Source of the DNA: Brachionus rotundiformis
Lineage: Eukaryota; Rotifera; Eurotatoria; Ploima; Brachionidae
Length of the DNA stretch: 64,000 nt
NCBI GenBank assembly: GCA_016802295.1
Contig: JAESIW010000138.1
Location: 3,314,152 to 3,378,151, forward strand
Direction of reading: 5' to 3'
Positions 11,901 through 24,746 of the stretch are shown here, in pieces; within the stretch, counting starts at the first letter, position 1, and every line of letters starts with the position of its first letter. Below the pieces are notes generated by a model. That model searched no databases. It saw only the letters and a list, made by a program, of their open reading frames with translations, and was not told the origin of the DNA. The translations under genes were made by a program, and so were the position numbers.

Positions 11901-14900
11901 TGTAATTTCGTTTGATTGTACATTAAATTGATGTGAATTGCCCATTATCCAGTCAGTCAAATACTCCACCAATTTATTCCTAAATTTCATCTCTTGTCTG
12001 AACAATAGGTCTTCTCTGCGCTTCATTACAGCCTCGACCAATTGGCAAACTTTTGTTTTGAGCTGAATTATTTGAACACTTGAATCCAAATGTCTCACAT
12101 ATCTGACTATATTAATCATTAAACTCTCTACACTAACTGTACTAAGTGGACTTTCACCACTATTTTCATTTTTACTTTCCAATACACACTTCATTATAAA
12201 AATTACATTTTCAATAAACAATGTATTCTGATCGCTGACAACCACTTGACCAGATGAATCAAAAAATCTGTCAACTATCAATTTTATTTGTTCGAATAGA
12301 ATTGGATAACATTGAGTGTTAAGCTCATGTCCAAGCAAATCTTGTACATGTCTTTGAACTTGGTAACCAAATTTTTCATTCTGACAAATAAGCAATTTAA
12401 GCAAATCGCCAATAAACTGTGTCACTGGACAATAGTGTAAATCAGCACCACCGCTGACTGACTCGACTGATGTGTTCACTTGGTTGTTTCCCGGTCTGTA
12501 ATTGGGTGACAAGTGCTGATTAGGCCTGGTTGAAGATACAGAACTCACTGGTGTAACCGTGGTAGACGAAGTAGTTGAGCTATTTTCGCTACTTACAACC
12601 AAATAGTTATTGTGCTTGGGGGTCTGTTTATTAGGTAGCCAAACACTGCTTAATGCGCTTAAAAACCCAGTCATGTTAGCCCATTCAGCTAAAATATCAT
12701 CAAGCTCGTGCTCTTGGGCCAGAGCGGCCGAAAGAGACGAGGCTGTCAATACTGATGAAGATGTTTGTAAAGATGATATAGAGTTGCAATTGGACACATT
12801 TGAGTAAAGACTGCTTGGTCCACCGTAGAGTCCTTGGCTTGGATTGACTATGGATGAACCAATTAAGCATGAAGGGCCAGTAGAGTAAAAATTATTGCCA
12901 AAATTGGTTGACGAAGCGCCACCACTGCGACGCTTATTTATGCGACTATGGTGCAACATGTTGTTATTGGAGACTGGACTCAGCTCCGAAGTAGAAAACG
13001 AAGAGCTGTCATCTGTTTTATTATTTTTTGGATATGAGAGAAGAATTTTGGTCAATGTTTGTTGGCAAACAAATGTGTCGTACCATGATTGTTTGTTGCC
13101 TTGGGTAGGATGCTCAATTTTTCTGAGCAAGGAGAGAATTTTCTTCTGTAATGCATTTCGACCACTTGTGATGGTGTTAGATGTAGCGGCTAGTTCCAAA
13201 TAAACGTCATGATTGGGCAATAGTTGAGTCACTGCCATTTCATCAAAGCCAAAGCGTATTTCAGCCTCCTCACAAAATAGGCTAAAACAGGACATAGCTG
13301 TTTTTACCGCATCGACATCAATGCTCCACAAATACACAAAAAATACAATTTCTAGTTTGAGCTGAGCATGCTTTGCCATGGGAATATTGCTGCCAACATA
13401 AGCATTGTCTTTGTAGTGAAGTAAAAAAACATTGCGTAATATCAAAATCTCTCTTAACCATTTGAGAACATCTGTGTAGTTAATAATCTGATGCTGAACC
13501 AATTTTTGTGATATGGAAAACAAAACTTGTGAGCTGATGCTCCAAAATGTGTTTATAGGTGATTCTGGATTCCATTTTTCAATGTTTTCTTTTTGATGAA
13601 GAACCAACAAGGCTTGCATTGCAGAGTGTGCCACATCAGGCATTGTAGAATCATGAACCAAAGACACTAGACCATTAAATAGCTCAAAAATGCTCATTTG
13701 GGTCTCATGATCGAGTTTGTTGGGATTATGAAGCATCAAATAAGGGTCCACAATGATCAGTCTGACAATCCAAAGCAGTAATTCTTTATAGTTGGGTCCT
13801 TCTTCAAAAGTTTTGTCCTTAATTCGAAGCTTGTTGCTGAATTGTTCTGTTAACGATTTGGCTGATGTTCGCAGAGGAGTAGAGCTACCCATGAGCCCTT
13901 GGTTTACTTTGTTCAATGTGTCCGTAAACATGTTTCTAAGTTCGCCAGCTCGACTTAACACAATGTCGATAGTTGGCCACCAAATGAGCCTACGTTGAGT
14001 GATTATTCTGTACAATGATTTGACCAGAATGTAATGAAAAACAGATGCACTATTCAAATTTAGACATATTTTAAGCACTTCATTGTTATGTGGGTTAAGT
14101 CTGACACATGCGAGAAAAAACTCAATTATCAAATCCATATCCTGGCTGGCTTTGTCTGGTCCACGTGAAAATGGTTTCATTGGATTGAATAGAATGAGCT
14201 TTAGATCTCCCATTATGCTCGAAACAAGGACAAAAAGGGCATTGCTGGAGTCTTTGTTGTTTATGTAAGTGGCTGATTTGCACAACTTTACAAATGCGAT
14301 TACCGCTGCGGCTTCATTTGACTGCCGCGAGCTATTGTGATGACCAGCCAAGACTTTTTTTAAATTGTCCAAAAAATTTTTCTTTTTCAAATGCTCTTGG
14401 GAACATGGTCCATTTTTTTCCAAAGAGTAAACCAGCTCTTCGAGTATAATGGGACACAGTACTAAAATCATTGTCTGCAAAGGCCAAACATACAGAGCTT
14501 TTCCTTTTTGTTTGTCATAAAATTGATCCAAATGATCAAACATTTTTTCACAATTATCGCTCAATTCTGCATTAGGGCGCTTTTGCAAGTCTTTAAATTC
14601 ATCTGGATATGTGTCCAACCAGTTCCATATAGCTCTTTCAATTGTAGTCACTAGAATAGACTGATGGTTTTTTTTCAAATGTTTCCATTTAATAACTACT
14701 TCATTGAGTAAACGAGTCAACTTGGTCATGTCAAAATTAATGTGTTGGATCAGCTCTAGATCATAGAGTGTCATTGGATTGTCAGTCTGAAAATCGTCAC
14801 TTGGTTCTTCCAAGCGGGATAAAATTTTAGAAAAAAGAGCATTAAAATTATTGACACTGAGAGCAAAAATGACATTAGAGGCTAGTTGTCTCACTTGGGC

Positions 14901-15299
14901 AATGGGGTATACGGTTATTTCAAATGGGATATTAACCAATTTACTCAAGATTGGAAGCAATTTATTTACATAAATGGCTTCGTCAAGGCGAGTTGTGCCA
15001 GGATCTTTTGGTTGCGAGGTCAAACACTGTTCCAAAGTATCTAGCACAATCAAATAGGACTCGTACAAATTACGCTCTTGCTCAGGGCCTATCATTTTAA
15101 TCGATTCTATAGATCTTAATATGTCGATTAGGCCATTGATTACTAGGGAAAATTTGTATTTTGATAAATTGATTAAGCATTCTTTTTTCTGTTCTGCATT
15201 GTTTCGCATTTGCTTGGTCAACTCGCCAACTTTTATTGGCAATTGATCTTGGAATTTCTCGATCAATGCCGCAACCCATTCAATAGGCTTTTGAGACAT
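5901..15299 (-). CDS. NF1: Neurofibromin (Ras GTPase-activating protein), two coding exons
   Basis: Exons join(15299..10150, 9600..5901) give 2949 aa; human is about 2820-2840. The frame joins exactly: exon 1 ends in AC before GTAAGT, and exon 2 starts with G after TTTTTTAAG, recreating the Thr of the conserved VLLTLK. The N-terminus begins MSQKPIEWVAALIEKF, close to the vertebrate start. The GAP-related domain spans about residues 1285-1610, with the arginine finger in FRGNSLASK (Arg near 1362) and the structural motif FLRFINP near 1474. The Sec14-PH module spans the exon junction (YYIARRFK, WVREYTKYH). HEAT-like helical regions flank these. Asn/Gln/Ser-rich inserts occur near residues 790-950 and 2520-2680. 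The protein converts Ras-GTP to Ras-GDP at membranes. Orthology is clear; the exact N-terminus is inferred from similarity. Confidence 0.97.
9601..10149 (-). other. Single intron of the neurofibromin gene
   Basis: A 549-nt AT-rich phase-2 intron with GTAAGT donor at 10149 and TTTTTTAAG acceptor ending at 9601. It is about ten times longer than most introns in the window. No embedded gene was seen. Confidence 0.9.
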
Positions 15300-17412
15300 G
15301 ATCTAATTATTTTTCTAATTTGATTCCGCTTTGAATAATTTTCTGTCTAAAGGTAGATAAAAATTAAAAATCAAAGCCTATAGATGGTAATCAAAGGCTT
15401 TTTTCGAGTAAGCCAAAATTAAGTTAAATGTTTTAAAGAAGAAATTCATTACATTCTGATTGATGGCATAATTTATTTATTATTTTGGGAACACATAGCA
15501 TTTTAATAGAAAAAAAGGAATTCTAATCTGGTATATCAAGACTAAATGCAAAAATCGATAAATATATGAATATTTTAAAAATGTATTACATAATAAAAAA
15601 AATTAATTTAAGCTGAACTAAGTTTTTGCAGTCTTTTTTAATATAAATAAAATTGAATAAATTTATTATGATTATATTACAATCTTAGAATTTACGGATA
15701 TACTTTTATCAGTCTGTAAGGCATTTAATTAGAATTTAAAAAAATGATTATTAATTTTTAAATTTTTCTTGGTCGAATAAGTAATAATTATTCAAATTAA
15801 ATTTAAGTTAGAAAATTAACAAATTAGGTTATTTATATTATGAAAAATTAAAGAAATTTCTTTAATAGAAGATAATTAGATATTAAGATAATAAGTGAAT
15901 ATAAATTTTAAAAATATTTTAAAATCCCAAATAAATTTAATCAAGACTCTATATTATAAATATGCAAATTTAAAACATCAATAAAAGATTTAATTTTAAA
16001 GTAATTTATTTCACACGGTAACATTATTAATATCAATTATCAATTATCAATTCTATAATTCTGCTCATAGTTCAAGACTTCATGTGTTAAAATTTTATCT
16101 TTAAATATGAATGTTATAGTTAATTTAATGAACAAAAAACCTTTCCGAATCAAAAATAATTTGAGTCTAGTCCATTAGGTAAACTGTGGTTCACCTGCTA
16201 TGAGAACAAATCTTGTTCTCGGGCTTAATGTTCAAATAGTTTACTTGATCTAAAATTAATTCACTTAATTTTAAAAAGTTAAAGATAATTTATCAAAATA
16301 AATAATTAAATGATTTTAAAATTTAAAAAATAAAATATCCCAATACAAATTACACATTTGGAATAATTTGTGGAGGATATTTTGAAGGCGAGAGGAGTTT
16401 AAATTACATTTTTCAAGTTTTCATAAATATCAGCTTGATTTTTTTATTAAAACTTTAAAATTATATAATAAAATTTATTATAATTATTAATACAACTTAG
16501 TTCCCCAAATACTATTTTGGTTCGCCTTAACCCGAGAACAAGATTTATTCTCGAATCACAGAATCATAGTTCACCTAACCGACCATACCCAATAACTCCT
16601 CTTTACGATTGAAGGTAAATTTTGATTAAAGTAATTTAGCTGATAAATATTTTAAATTTACATTTTACAATAAAATATTTAATCCATAAAAACCATTATA
16701 TTAAGCATAATTGGTACATTCAAAAATTTATTAAAAAATGATAAAATTAAGTTTTCTTGAATTTGTCATTTGGGTGAGCTTTTATTTCAATATCGTTAAA
16801 ACATTTCCAGCCTCACCAATCTCACTTTCTTCCATTTCCTAACTTAAATACCAATGAACAAAAGCTCTTTTAGCATAGAGCAAATTATATTTGTAATCAG
16901 ACCATGATTCCTTTATTACAGTAGTATTGGTAAGCATGCAAAAAGTCTTTGAAACTTTACCGATCGCACTTCACTGTAAAATTAATGATTAAGCTATTTG
17001 TTAACCAAGTTATTTTAAATAATAAATAAAATAAAATGAAGAAAGTTAATCAAGATCTAGTTATAATTTAGTTCAAGTATACTGAATTTTATTCACTTAA
17101 GTCATTTTGTAGTCATTAAAAGAATAACGTTTAAAAGTGTTAACTATTTAATCTTTATATAAAAAAAATATAGTTAATATGCTTAAAATTATTTTATTTA
17201 TTAAAACAAAGCATTTTAATACAAAAATATATTTTCGAAATCTTAAAATAAAAGACGCATCATATTGTCTCATTAAGTTTAATAAATAAGTATCTTTATT
17301 TGTATTTTTTAAACTTAGGATATACAATATTTAAAAGATGCTGAATTTTTTACATAAATAATCAAAGAAAAAAAGCTTGAAAATATTAATAATATTTTAA
17401 TTAATCAAGCTC
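15300..17412. other. Intergenic, includes a MITE-like inverted repeat
   Basis: This spacer lies upstream of neurofibromin and downstream of the hypothetical gene at 17413-18374. Apart from the inverted-repeat element at 16163-16590, it shows only AT-rich sequence. Confidence 0.6.
16163..16590. mobile_element. MITE-like element with about 65-bp degenerate terminal inverted repeats
   Basis: Left arm 16163-16227 and right arm 16523-16590 are imperfect inverted copies (roughly 75-80 percent by eye; shared core AAATCTTGTTCTCGGG). Each arm contains a hairpin: GAGAACAA/TTGTTCTC at 16202-16220, and a one-mismatch version near 16532-16553. The interior of about 295 bp is AT-rich and non-coding. No convincing target duplication was found, so it is an old or foldback-type non-autonomous element. 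Confidence 0.6.
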
Positions 17413-18374
17413 TTAATTGACGAATTGAGAGTTTGAACCAAAATTATTAGATGATGATTGATAATTATTAGGAATTCTATTCTCCAATGCGTCTAATAAA
17501 TTTCTTTTTCTTACATCATAGTATTGAAAATTTTCAAGTGGTGCTGAATTAGTTCCCAAAAATCTTTGATTTTCTGGCATATTATTGCCTGGTCCAGCTC
17601 TACCAAACCAATAAGGGTTATTTGGATATTCCATTGATGGTTTATTATCAATAAATAATTTATTACTAATACGATTGAAATCATTATCTCCTTGTTTAGG
17701 TAATAAATTTGATCTGATAGGTTTCTGAAGCTTTCTCTGATGAGCTTCGTGCTCTATTTTAGTCATTTCAAACGATTGAGCTGGCATGGCTTGCTGCTCT
17801 GCTTGTCTGGGAGTTAAATTCTGCTGATTTGATATTGGTGGCAGATTCTTTTTAAATGCTGGCAAAGAAGAGTTCACATAAGGATCTCTGTAGTTGTAAT
17901 TATAGGTAGTTGCCTGTCTATTTTCGTTTTGGCCCATTCTCGGGGTATTTTGCGGAGAGTGAAAGTTCTTCTTGTATAAAAGAGCATTATTATTATTTTT
18001 CTGACTATTAGCCAGTCTTTTCATTCTATCTTCTTCGGTTTCACCATCTAAAAAAATTTTTAAATTTCTTTTTATCAAAACTATTTTTCTAATTTACTCA
18101 AATTCCATTTTAAAGTTCCGACAATTTTAGTCTTCAAGTTGCCAGTAGAATCAAGTTTTGGTGCTCCACCACCAGGTTTTCCCCATGGGTTATAAGCATC
18201 TGTTTCGTAGACCACATTGTAAACCGATTTTTGTTCCTTGTACGGATCATAAGTTAAATTGTTATCAACAAAATTTCCATATTGACTTCGATTTTCTTTT
18301 ACAGTATTCAGGTACTCTTGAGCATATGTGTTCATGACATTTTCATTATCAACTTGAGCTGGGTAATTTTGCAT
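17413..18374 (-). CDS. Hypothetical Asn-rich protein with NPWGKPGGGAP motif
   Basis: Two open frames join through a 50-nt intron: join(18374..18098, 18047..17413), 303 aa. Donor GA|GTAAAT and acceptor TTTTTTTAG|ATGG restore the frame as KWNLNGETEEDRMKR. The N-terminal third carries YNPWGKPGGGAPKLDSTGN; a similar Pro/Gly motif occurs in centrosome and cilium proteins of the CSPP1 type, but that link rests on a short motif only. The rest is Asn/Gln/Pro-rich, probably disordered, with a charged segment after the intron. No signal peptide or membrane helix is seen. Function is unknown; a ciliary or cytoskeletal role is speculative. Confidence 0.7.
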
Positions 18375-21300
18375 TTTTATTTATAAATTATCTAAAACCT
18401 AATTATTAATCTTTGATTTAATAAAATTCATTAAAGTACTAAATATTAGCCACTTTAAAAAATTGATATTTTGTGACTAAAAATAAATTATTTTGATCGA
18501 AATCCTAAATTTAATTAACTTAATTTAAAAAGTGATTGTTCTATTGTTTTATTAAAGTAAAAATAAGCATAAGAAAGGAATCTAAACTCGCTATTTAAAT
18601 TTCTTACCTTAAAATCGAGAGTAAACTAGGACCCAATATTTGGTTGCTATTTACATTTATTTGATTATTTTAAAAGTTCATCCTTTAAAATAATACCATT
18701 ATAAGACATCTTAGTATTTTGTATTTCTGATTTTATTTTATGTCTTCAATCAATAAAATTTTAAATATTTATTGAAATCTTGGGTTTGAAAAAAATTAAG
18801 TTTGAAAAAAAAATTAAGTTAATGCAATTAAGGTTTAGTTTATTTGAAAAAATTCATTCACCACATATAAAATTCTGCTGAATTGCAGGTGAATTGTTTT
18901 TGATAAAGGTATTTATAGCTTAATAAAATGATTGATTCCATAAAATTAAATTAAAGCTATTAATCGCTTTTGAAATTTTAACTCATGAACAAGGAGATTG
19001 AATAACCTGTATATTTTTTTCCAGTTAATAAAATGAAAATTTCTTCACCTTCCCAATACCAAGTATTTATAGCATTTCTTAGAGCCATTCTAATTGAAAA
19101 AAAAACATCTAGTCATTTGAATTAAAAAACATTTGTTTATTTAGAACAATTGGAATTGTGAAATATAGACAAAAAAATACTGACAGTCTTCCAGAATACT
19201 TAATAATTCCCTGGTTCCTTTTGAATTTTGAATAGCACAACTTTGTGCATTGTTTTACGTAAATAAAAAAATAAATAAATAAACTTTAATGTTGGTTACA
19301 ATAATTTTATTTGTTTTATAAGCAAATTCTAACAGGTATTTTTTTAATTAATACACGACTCTTATTTTCAAAATTAATATTTGTAAAATAAATTTTTAAA
19401 CATTTTCAAGAAAACACCAAATCTAATTATTAAAAATTCAAATTAATATTTTTTTAAATCACTTTTTTTACGATACAAAAATAATTAAATTAATAATTAT
19501 TAATTTATTTTAAATCACTAAAAAATAATTTTATTTCTCGGAAAGGAATTAGTATAGTAATATAATACAATGTAAAAAAACAAACAAAAATCATATCTTT
19601 CTAAATTAAGTTGTTTATTTTTTATACTAAGAAATATCCTTACTTTGGTCTATATTAAAAAATTACAAAATGATTTGCTTTAGAAAATTTATTAATTTTT
19701 ATATAAATTAAAATAAACACCTTTATTATTTTTATTTTTATTTAAATAAACTTAAAACTCAAGTGATTCGTTTTGAATAAAAACTAATATGTGAAAATTT
19801 AATTATTTTGTTTCCTAAATTAGACAAATTTTGGTTTATTTTGTTTGATCTTATTGGCAAAAAAAGCGTCAATTTGAAAATTGTGATTTAAAAGGCTTTA
19901 TTAATTTAAATTAGAAAAAAATCTTAATATATTAATTTTAAATTCCAAATATGTCTTAAGGCTAAATTAGAAATCTCTTTGTATCAACAGTTAAAAATTT
20001 TGTTGTAAACTTTCTAATTTTATCGAAAATTATAATTAATCTAGAATTGATTTATTGATATTTCCGGAGAAACAGTCAATGTTATAATGGTTAAAGTAAT
20101 TTTAAAAAAATTCTTAATTTATTGGGTTGATTTGTTATAAAAGCTTGGCTGACTTATTTTAAATTTGATTATTTAACAAGCAGGCTTTCTACCGATTAGA
20201 AAAAATTGAAAAAAAAATAGCAACAATTAAAAAAAACAAATTTTGGGAAATGATAGCCAAATCAATTAAACTAATTTATTTTAGAATTAATCCCCCATCA
20301 TTTTAGCTTAACTTTTTTGTATACCTCGACGTTTATTTCAACATTAGCTTGAATGAAAGGTATTAAACATCATGTTTTTTACAGAATGTGTTAAGTATTT
20401 TTTACTGCTTATTTAAATGCAATAATGTTTTAAGTTTTGTTTATTTTTGTTTTAATATTTTTAAATTAACTACCTAGTAACTAAATGTTTTGGTTTGAGT
20501 ATCAAATTAAATTTTCCAAAAATAGATTTCGCTTATTATTTGACGAAACTGTCAAATATCCAAAAGTGATAAAAGATTTATAACTTAAAATTTTATTAAA
20601 TTTTAATATGAACTTTTTTGTTATTAATGAGCAGTTGTTTTCAAAAGTTAAAAATAAAAGAAACTCTAAAAATGTGATTTACTAGCCTTTTTTCGATAAA
20701 AATCAAATAAATAGACTCTCAATATAAATATTTTGCTGGAATTTAATCTTTGATAATAATCAAGGCTTCAGTTACCTAAGTCTAAAAACAAAGTTTAAAT
20801 TTTCTGGAAAAATTTAGTTCAATTTTGAAAATTTTACTGTTCAAATGTTGCCTTTTTAAATACATTTTTAAGAGGATCATGTTTAAAATATTAAAAAATT
20901 TCATGAAAAAAATTAATTAATCTTACTAAAAGGAAATATTAAAAAAAGATTTTATTCTCAAATGCTTTATGAGCAGACTTAATTTAACCAAGAATAGGCT
21001 TCTAATGTAAAACATGAAATTCAGTAATTCCGAGAGTTAGACTCGATTGACTTGACTTAATGAGGAAAAAAGCTTATATATTTTATGCTACATAATCTCA
21101 AGGAAGTTAACAAATTTTGCAATTGAATTATTTTTTTTTAAATAAAAAAAACGCAAGTTTGTTTGCTGATTGCTTGGTTACTGAAATTAAATGAAACATT
21201 GCTCAATTTGACATTATTTTTGGTCAAAATTTTCTAAATTAGTTAATAGCAATTAATTCTTAGCTAAGAACATCCAAAAATATTTTAGAATTGTTATAAG

Positions 21301-22009
21301 TATTTAAAAAAAAACTTGTCAAAAAACAATGCCTGAATAAATAAATTCTAATTAAAGTTAGGCCAACTTTACTTAAAAATATATTAAAATTCTAAGCTTT
21401 AAATTACATTTGAACTTCGAATTTTATAAATATTTTTGACAAAAATTTTTTTAGAGTTTGATTTCAAAATAAAAATGTAGAAAGTTTAACATGTTGCTTT
21501 GTTGTCACAATTTAAATCACTAAAATCAATTCATTTTACATAGCCCTTAGGTTTTTCATGATCAAACAATCAAAGCTTAATAATTTTACCAATTTCTATT
21601 GAATAACAGCTATTCTTTCATTAAAGTTTTTTTTATTAATGTTTAAAGCTAATTTTTTACTCAATATATCAAAATGATTTTTGCAACGGAACCAATACCA
21701 ATTTGCTAAGTTTCTGAATTGAATTGGCAATTTTTGCCTTTAAAGATTGATTTTAGGCGTTTAAATAATAATCAAGAATTTTTTGCATATTAAATAAAAC
21801 GTTTTTTAAATATTTATTTATTTTAAGAAAATTTTTTTTTGAAAATGATCTCAGAAAACATTACTCAATTGTCAAGAGAGTTTTGTTTTGTAATAATTTT
21901 AACTAGAATTTTTGTCTCTTTAGCAACTGAATTCATTATAAATAAATAAAATATCAAGACAAAATAGAAATAATAATATAATTAAAATTTCAACAATCAA
22001 AATTACAAG
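18375..22009. other. 3.6-kb AT-rich gene desert
   Basis: I see no coding frame of recognisable composition on either strand, no tRNA and no tandem array. The stretch is dominated by A/T homopolymers. Confidence 0.6.
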
Positions 22010-22234
22010 ATGGCTGATACCGAAAGCAAAAATAAAATATTAGAACAGTTCAAAAAATTAGATAAAGATCAAAGTGGGCAGTTGTCTAAAGAGGAGGTTA
22101 AGGCTGCTTTAACAGAACTGTATTCTAGCATTGATCTCCGATTGAGTGATACTGATATTGATCATTTGATAAATTCAGTTGATAAAAATGGTGATGGGAA
22201 AATAAATATTGAAGAATTTGTTCAACTAATTTAA
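22010..22234 (+). CDS. Small two-EF-hand calcium-binding protein
   Basis: A 74-aa protein starting MADTESKNKILEQF. It has two canonical 12-residue EF-hand loops: residues 18-29 (DKDQSGQLSKEE) and 58-69 (DKNGDGKINIEE), both with acidic or polar residues at positions 1, 3, 5 and Glu at 12. It therefore resembles a single EF-hand pair of the calmodulin, troponin C or calbindin type, about half a calmodulin. It is a cytosolic Ca2+ buffer or sensor by family knowledge; its partner is unknown. The ATG follows a purine-rich context (ACAAGATGG), and a candidate splice acceptor (TCTCTTTAG) lies about 85 nt upstream, so a 5' UTR exon or spliced leader is possible. Confidence 0.85.
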   Translation: MADTESKNKILEQFKKLDKDQSGQLSKEEVKAALTELYSSIDLRLSDTDIDHLINSVDKNGDGKINIEEFVQLI

Positions 22235-22331
22235 AAAAATCCAGCTTTTTAATGTTAAATCTATCGCTTTATATTTAGAAACAACTTGATTGATTTTTGA
22301 AATGCTTTGTTTAAAATATATTTTTAGAAGT

Positions 22332-22337
22332 AATAAA
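22332..22337 (+). terminator. AATAAA polyadenylation signal, EF-hand gene
   Basis: AATAAA followed directly by a GT-rich stretch (GTGTTTTT), about 100 nt after the EF-hand stop codon, the usual arrangement of an animal poly(A) site. Confidence 0.55.
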
Positions 22338-23046
22338 GTGTTTTTAAAATTTTAATTTTTTAGTTCTTTAGGTAAATAAGTAAAGTGGAATGTCCATTAA
22401 AATGTTGCCATAATTTAGGAGTCTTATAATCAATACAAATATTCGTTTAATAAAAGATAGTTTTTGTCTTAACCACAAAATATGAATACATATTGGCCTC
22501 GAAAATTTCATAACTTTTTTTTCTATATTGTTTTAATTTTTAAAACTAATTGTAAAAATAAAGATCACATTCTTAGTTGGAAAAGAGAACAAAATATTTT
22601 TAAAATATTTTTTCTTCTTCAGAATTCCATGACATAAGAGCACTTAATAAAAGTTTAATTTAATTTTTAAATAAATAAAAATAATAAAAAAAAATCGTAT
22701 TTTTTATTTTGATTTAAATTTATTTTTTAATAATTTTAAGAATTTTTCTTAAAAATATACCAAGACTTAATATAAAAATTCATATTCAAAATTGGTAGAA
22801 GAAAATTTTGAATAAATTTTATTAGACAAAGTTATATCTAAAAAAATTAAAAAATCAAAAACAAAATTTCCAAATCTAATAAAAAAAAGACCCAAAAGCG
22901 AATTTTTAATGCTAAATTTTCTATTTGGAAAATTTCATTCGTTCGAAGTTATTTTAATTATGTAAACAACGCATAAAGCTTGAATTAAAGCCAGTAAATT
23001 TTAGAATAATTGCTTTTATTTAGTTAAAAACCTAAAGCTTCTTTAT
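22338..23046. other. AT-rich intergenic between convergent genes
   Basis: This is 3' flank for both the EF-hand gene and CaM kinase I. No gene or repeat is evident. Confidence 0.6.
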
Positions 23047-24746
23047 TTATTTTGTCAGGGAATTGCTTTGATTAAAGTTTTTCCTCTTGATTTCATTTAC
23101 ATGAGATACATTATTATTAGATTTTGAATCCGATGCTTCATTACTTCTTTGTTTTATAACATGTTTTTCTCTAGATGTTCTCTCAATATCACTTTTTGAC
23201 TGATTATCGGTATCTTGTTTCTTATTTTCACTATTCTCATGCGAAATTATACTCAGCTGTCTCATTTTGTACACAACTGCAGCTGTGTTGTACGCTTTCT
23301 GGAACAAAAAATTTCACCAAAAGAAAAAAAGGTAAAAAGGTAAAAGCATACCTTCCATTTTGAGCGTAGATTTATCTGCGCCTTGTCTAAAGACCTATCA
23401 AGCGCTGTATTTCCGCTTATCCACGGATGCTTTAAAGCTTCCTTGCACGTATAGCGCTCTTCCACTGATAAGCACATTATGTTGCGAATGAAATCTTTGG
23501 CCGAGTCTGATATATCGTCCCAATAAGGCGAATCGAATTGATATTCACCTTTGAGAATCATGGCAAACAATGTGCTATCATTTTCATCAAAAAATGGCTT
23601 TTATATGAAAATAAAATGATTGCTTATAATTTTTTATTTAATAATAATAAAATTACTTGATAACCACATAGCCTTTAAATTAAACAATTAATAAATATTT
23701 TAGAAATTTTTTTATAAGCTTACAAAATGTATGAAATGACACCAATCGACCATATATCCACTTCTTTTCCATACGGCTTTTGGGCTAGTACCTCTGGAGC
23801 TAATTAAACAAAATTAATTTTCTTTATTCTTAAACATTCATTCATTTTATATACCAACATATCCAGGAGTCCCGCAAGCAGTCATCATCATTCTTGAGTC
23901 TATTCCTTTAGATAAACCAAAATCGCTAATTTTAATAATTGAGTCTTCGTCAGAACTTTCATATAACAAGTTCTCAGGCTATTGAAATTTATATAAACAA
24001 TTAATTTTTTTTTATTATCTAATAAACCTTAAGATCTCTATGCACTATTCCCTGGTCATGCATGTAATCTACAGCTTCCAGAATTTGTTTTATCAATTTA
24101 CTAGCATCCTTTTCTGTATAACTGCCTTTGGCAACTATCCGATCAAATAACTCTCCCCCAGTCACCCTTTTTAAGTCAAATTAAATTATCATTAAGACAT
24201 TTTTTAACACCGAAGCCTTTAACAATGCAAATAACTCACAACATATAACATTTATAAAATTACAGTTCCATAACTAAATAGACAAAATGATCATCCTCAA
24301 ATGTATCCACTAGTTCAACTATGTTGGGATGCTTGAGTCTTAAATTTATAAGATTTTCAACTAATCGGATCTAAAACATTGACAAAATACTTTTTAAGAA
24401 CACTAATTTCGTTATGCAGAGCTTCTTCTTTGCCTTTTAGTGCCTTTCGTTTGATGCATTTGATGGCAACAAGTTGATCAGTGTTCAAATCGCGGGCCAG
24501 TATCACTTCGGAAAATGCACCACTAATTTAAGAACAGAATTGATATATTTTTTTGCATGGTAAGAATATTAATAATTACGTGCCAAGAACTTCTTTGAAT
24601 TCGTAGAAATTTCTAACATTACGTCTAGTGTATATAGTAGTTGATGTTTTGCTGATTTTCGAGTCCATTTGTATGGCAATAGACGCGTTGCAGTTTGAAC
24701 CAGAACTATTACACGAGTTGTCTTCTGTTTTATAATTATTAATCAT
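23047..24746 (-). CDS. CAMK1: Calcium/calmodulin-dependent protein kinase type I
   Basis: Nine exons: join(24746..24580, 24522..24391, 24338..24264, 24166..24028, 23978..23855, 23799..23724, 23672..23657, 23597..23352, 23298..23047), 408 aa, all frames consistent. Kinase landmarks in order: GTGAFSEV glycine loop, VAIKC lysine, HRDLKPEN catalytic loop, SDFGLSK, activation segment ACGTPGYVAPE with the CaMKK-target Thr, and WDDISDSAKDF. The autoinhibitory/calmodulin-binding segment follows (KWKKAYNTAAVVYKM), then a Ser/Asn-rich tail. It phosphorylates Ser/Thr substrates when bound to Ca2+-calmodulin. Exon 7 is only 16 nt and gives LLCGYQPFF, where vertebrate CaMK1 has GYPPF. Introns are about 50-100 nt. 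Orthology to the CaMK1 group is firm. Confidence 0.95.

Noticed and set aside
6133..14268. Many open frames of 60-126 codons on the plus strand opposite neurofibromin
   Set aside because: They are antisense shadows of a highly conserved coding region, with no independent domain, and none is supported.
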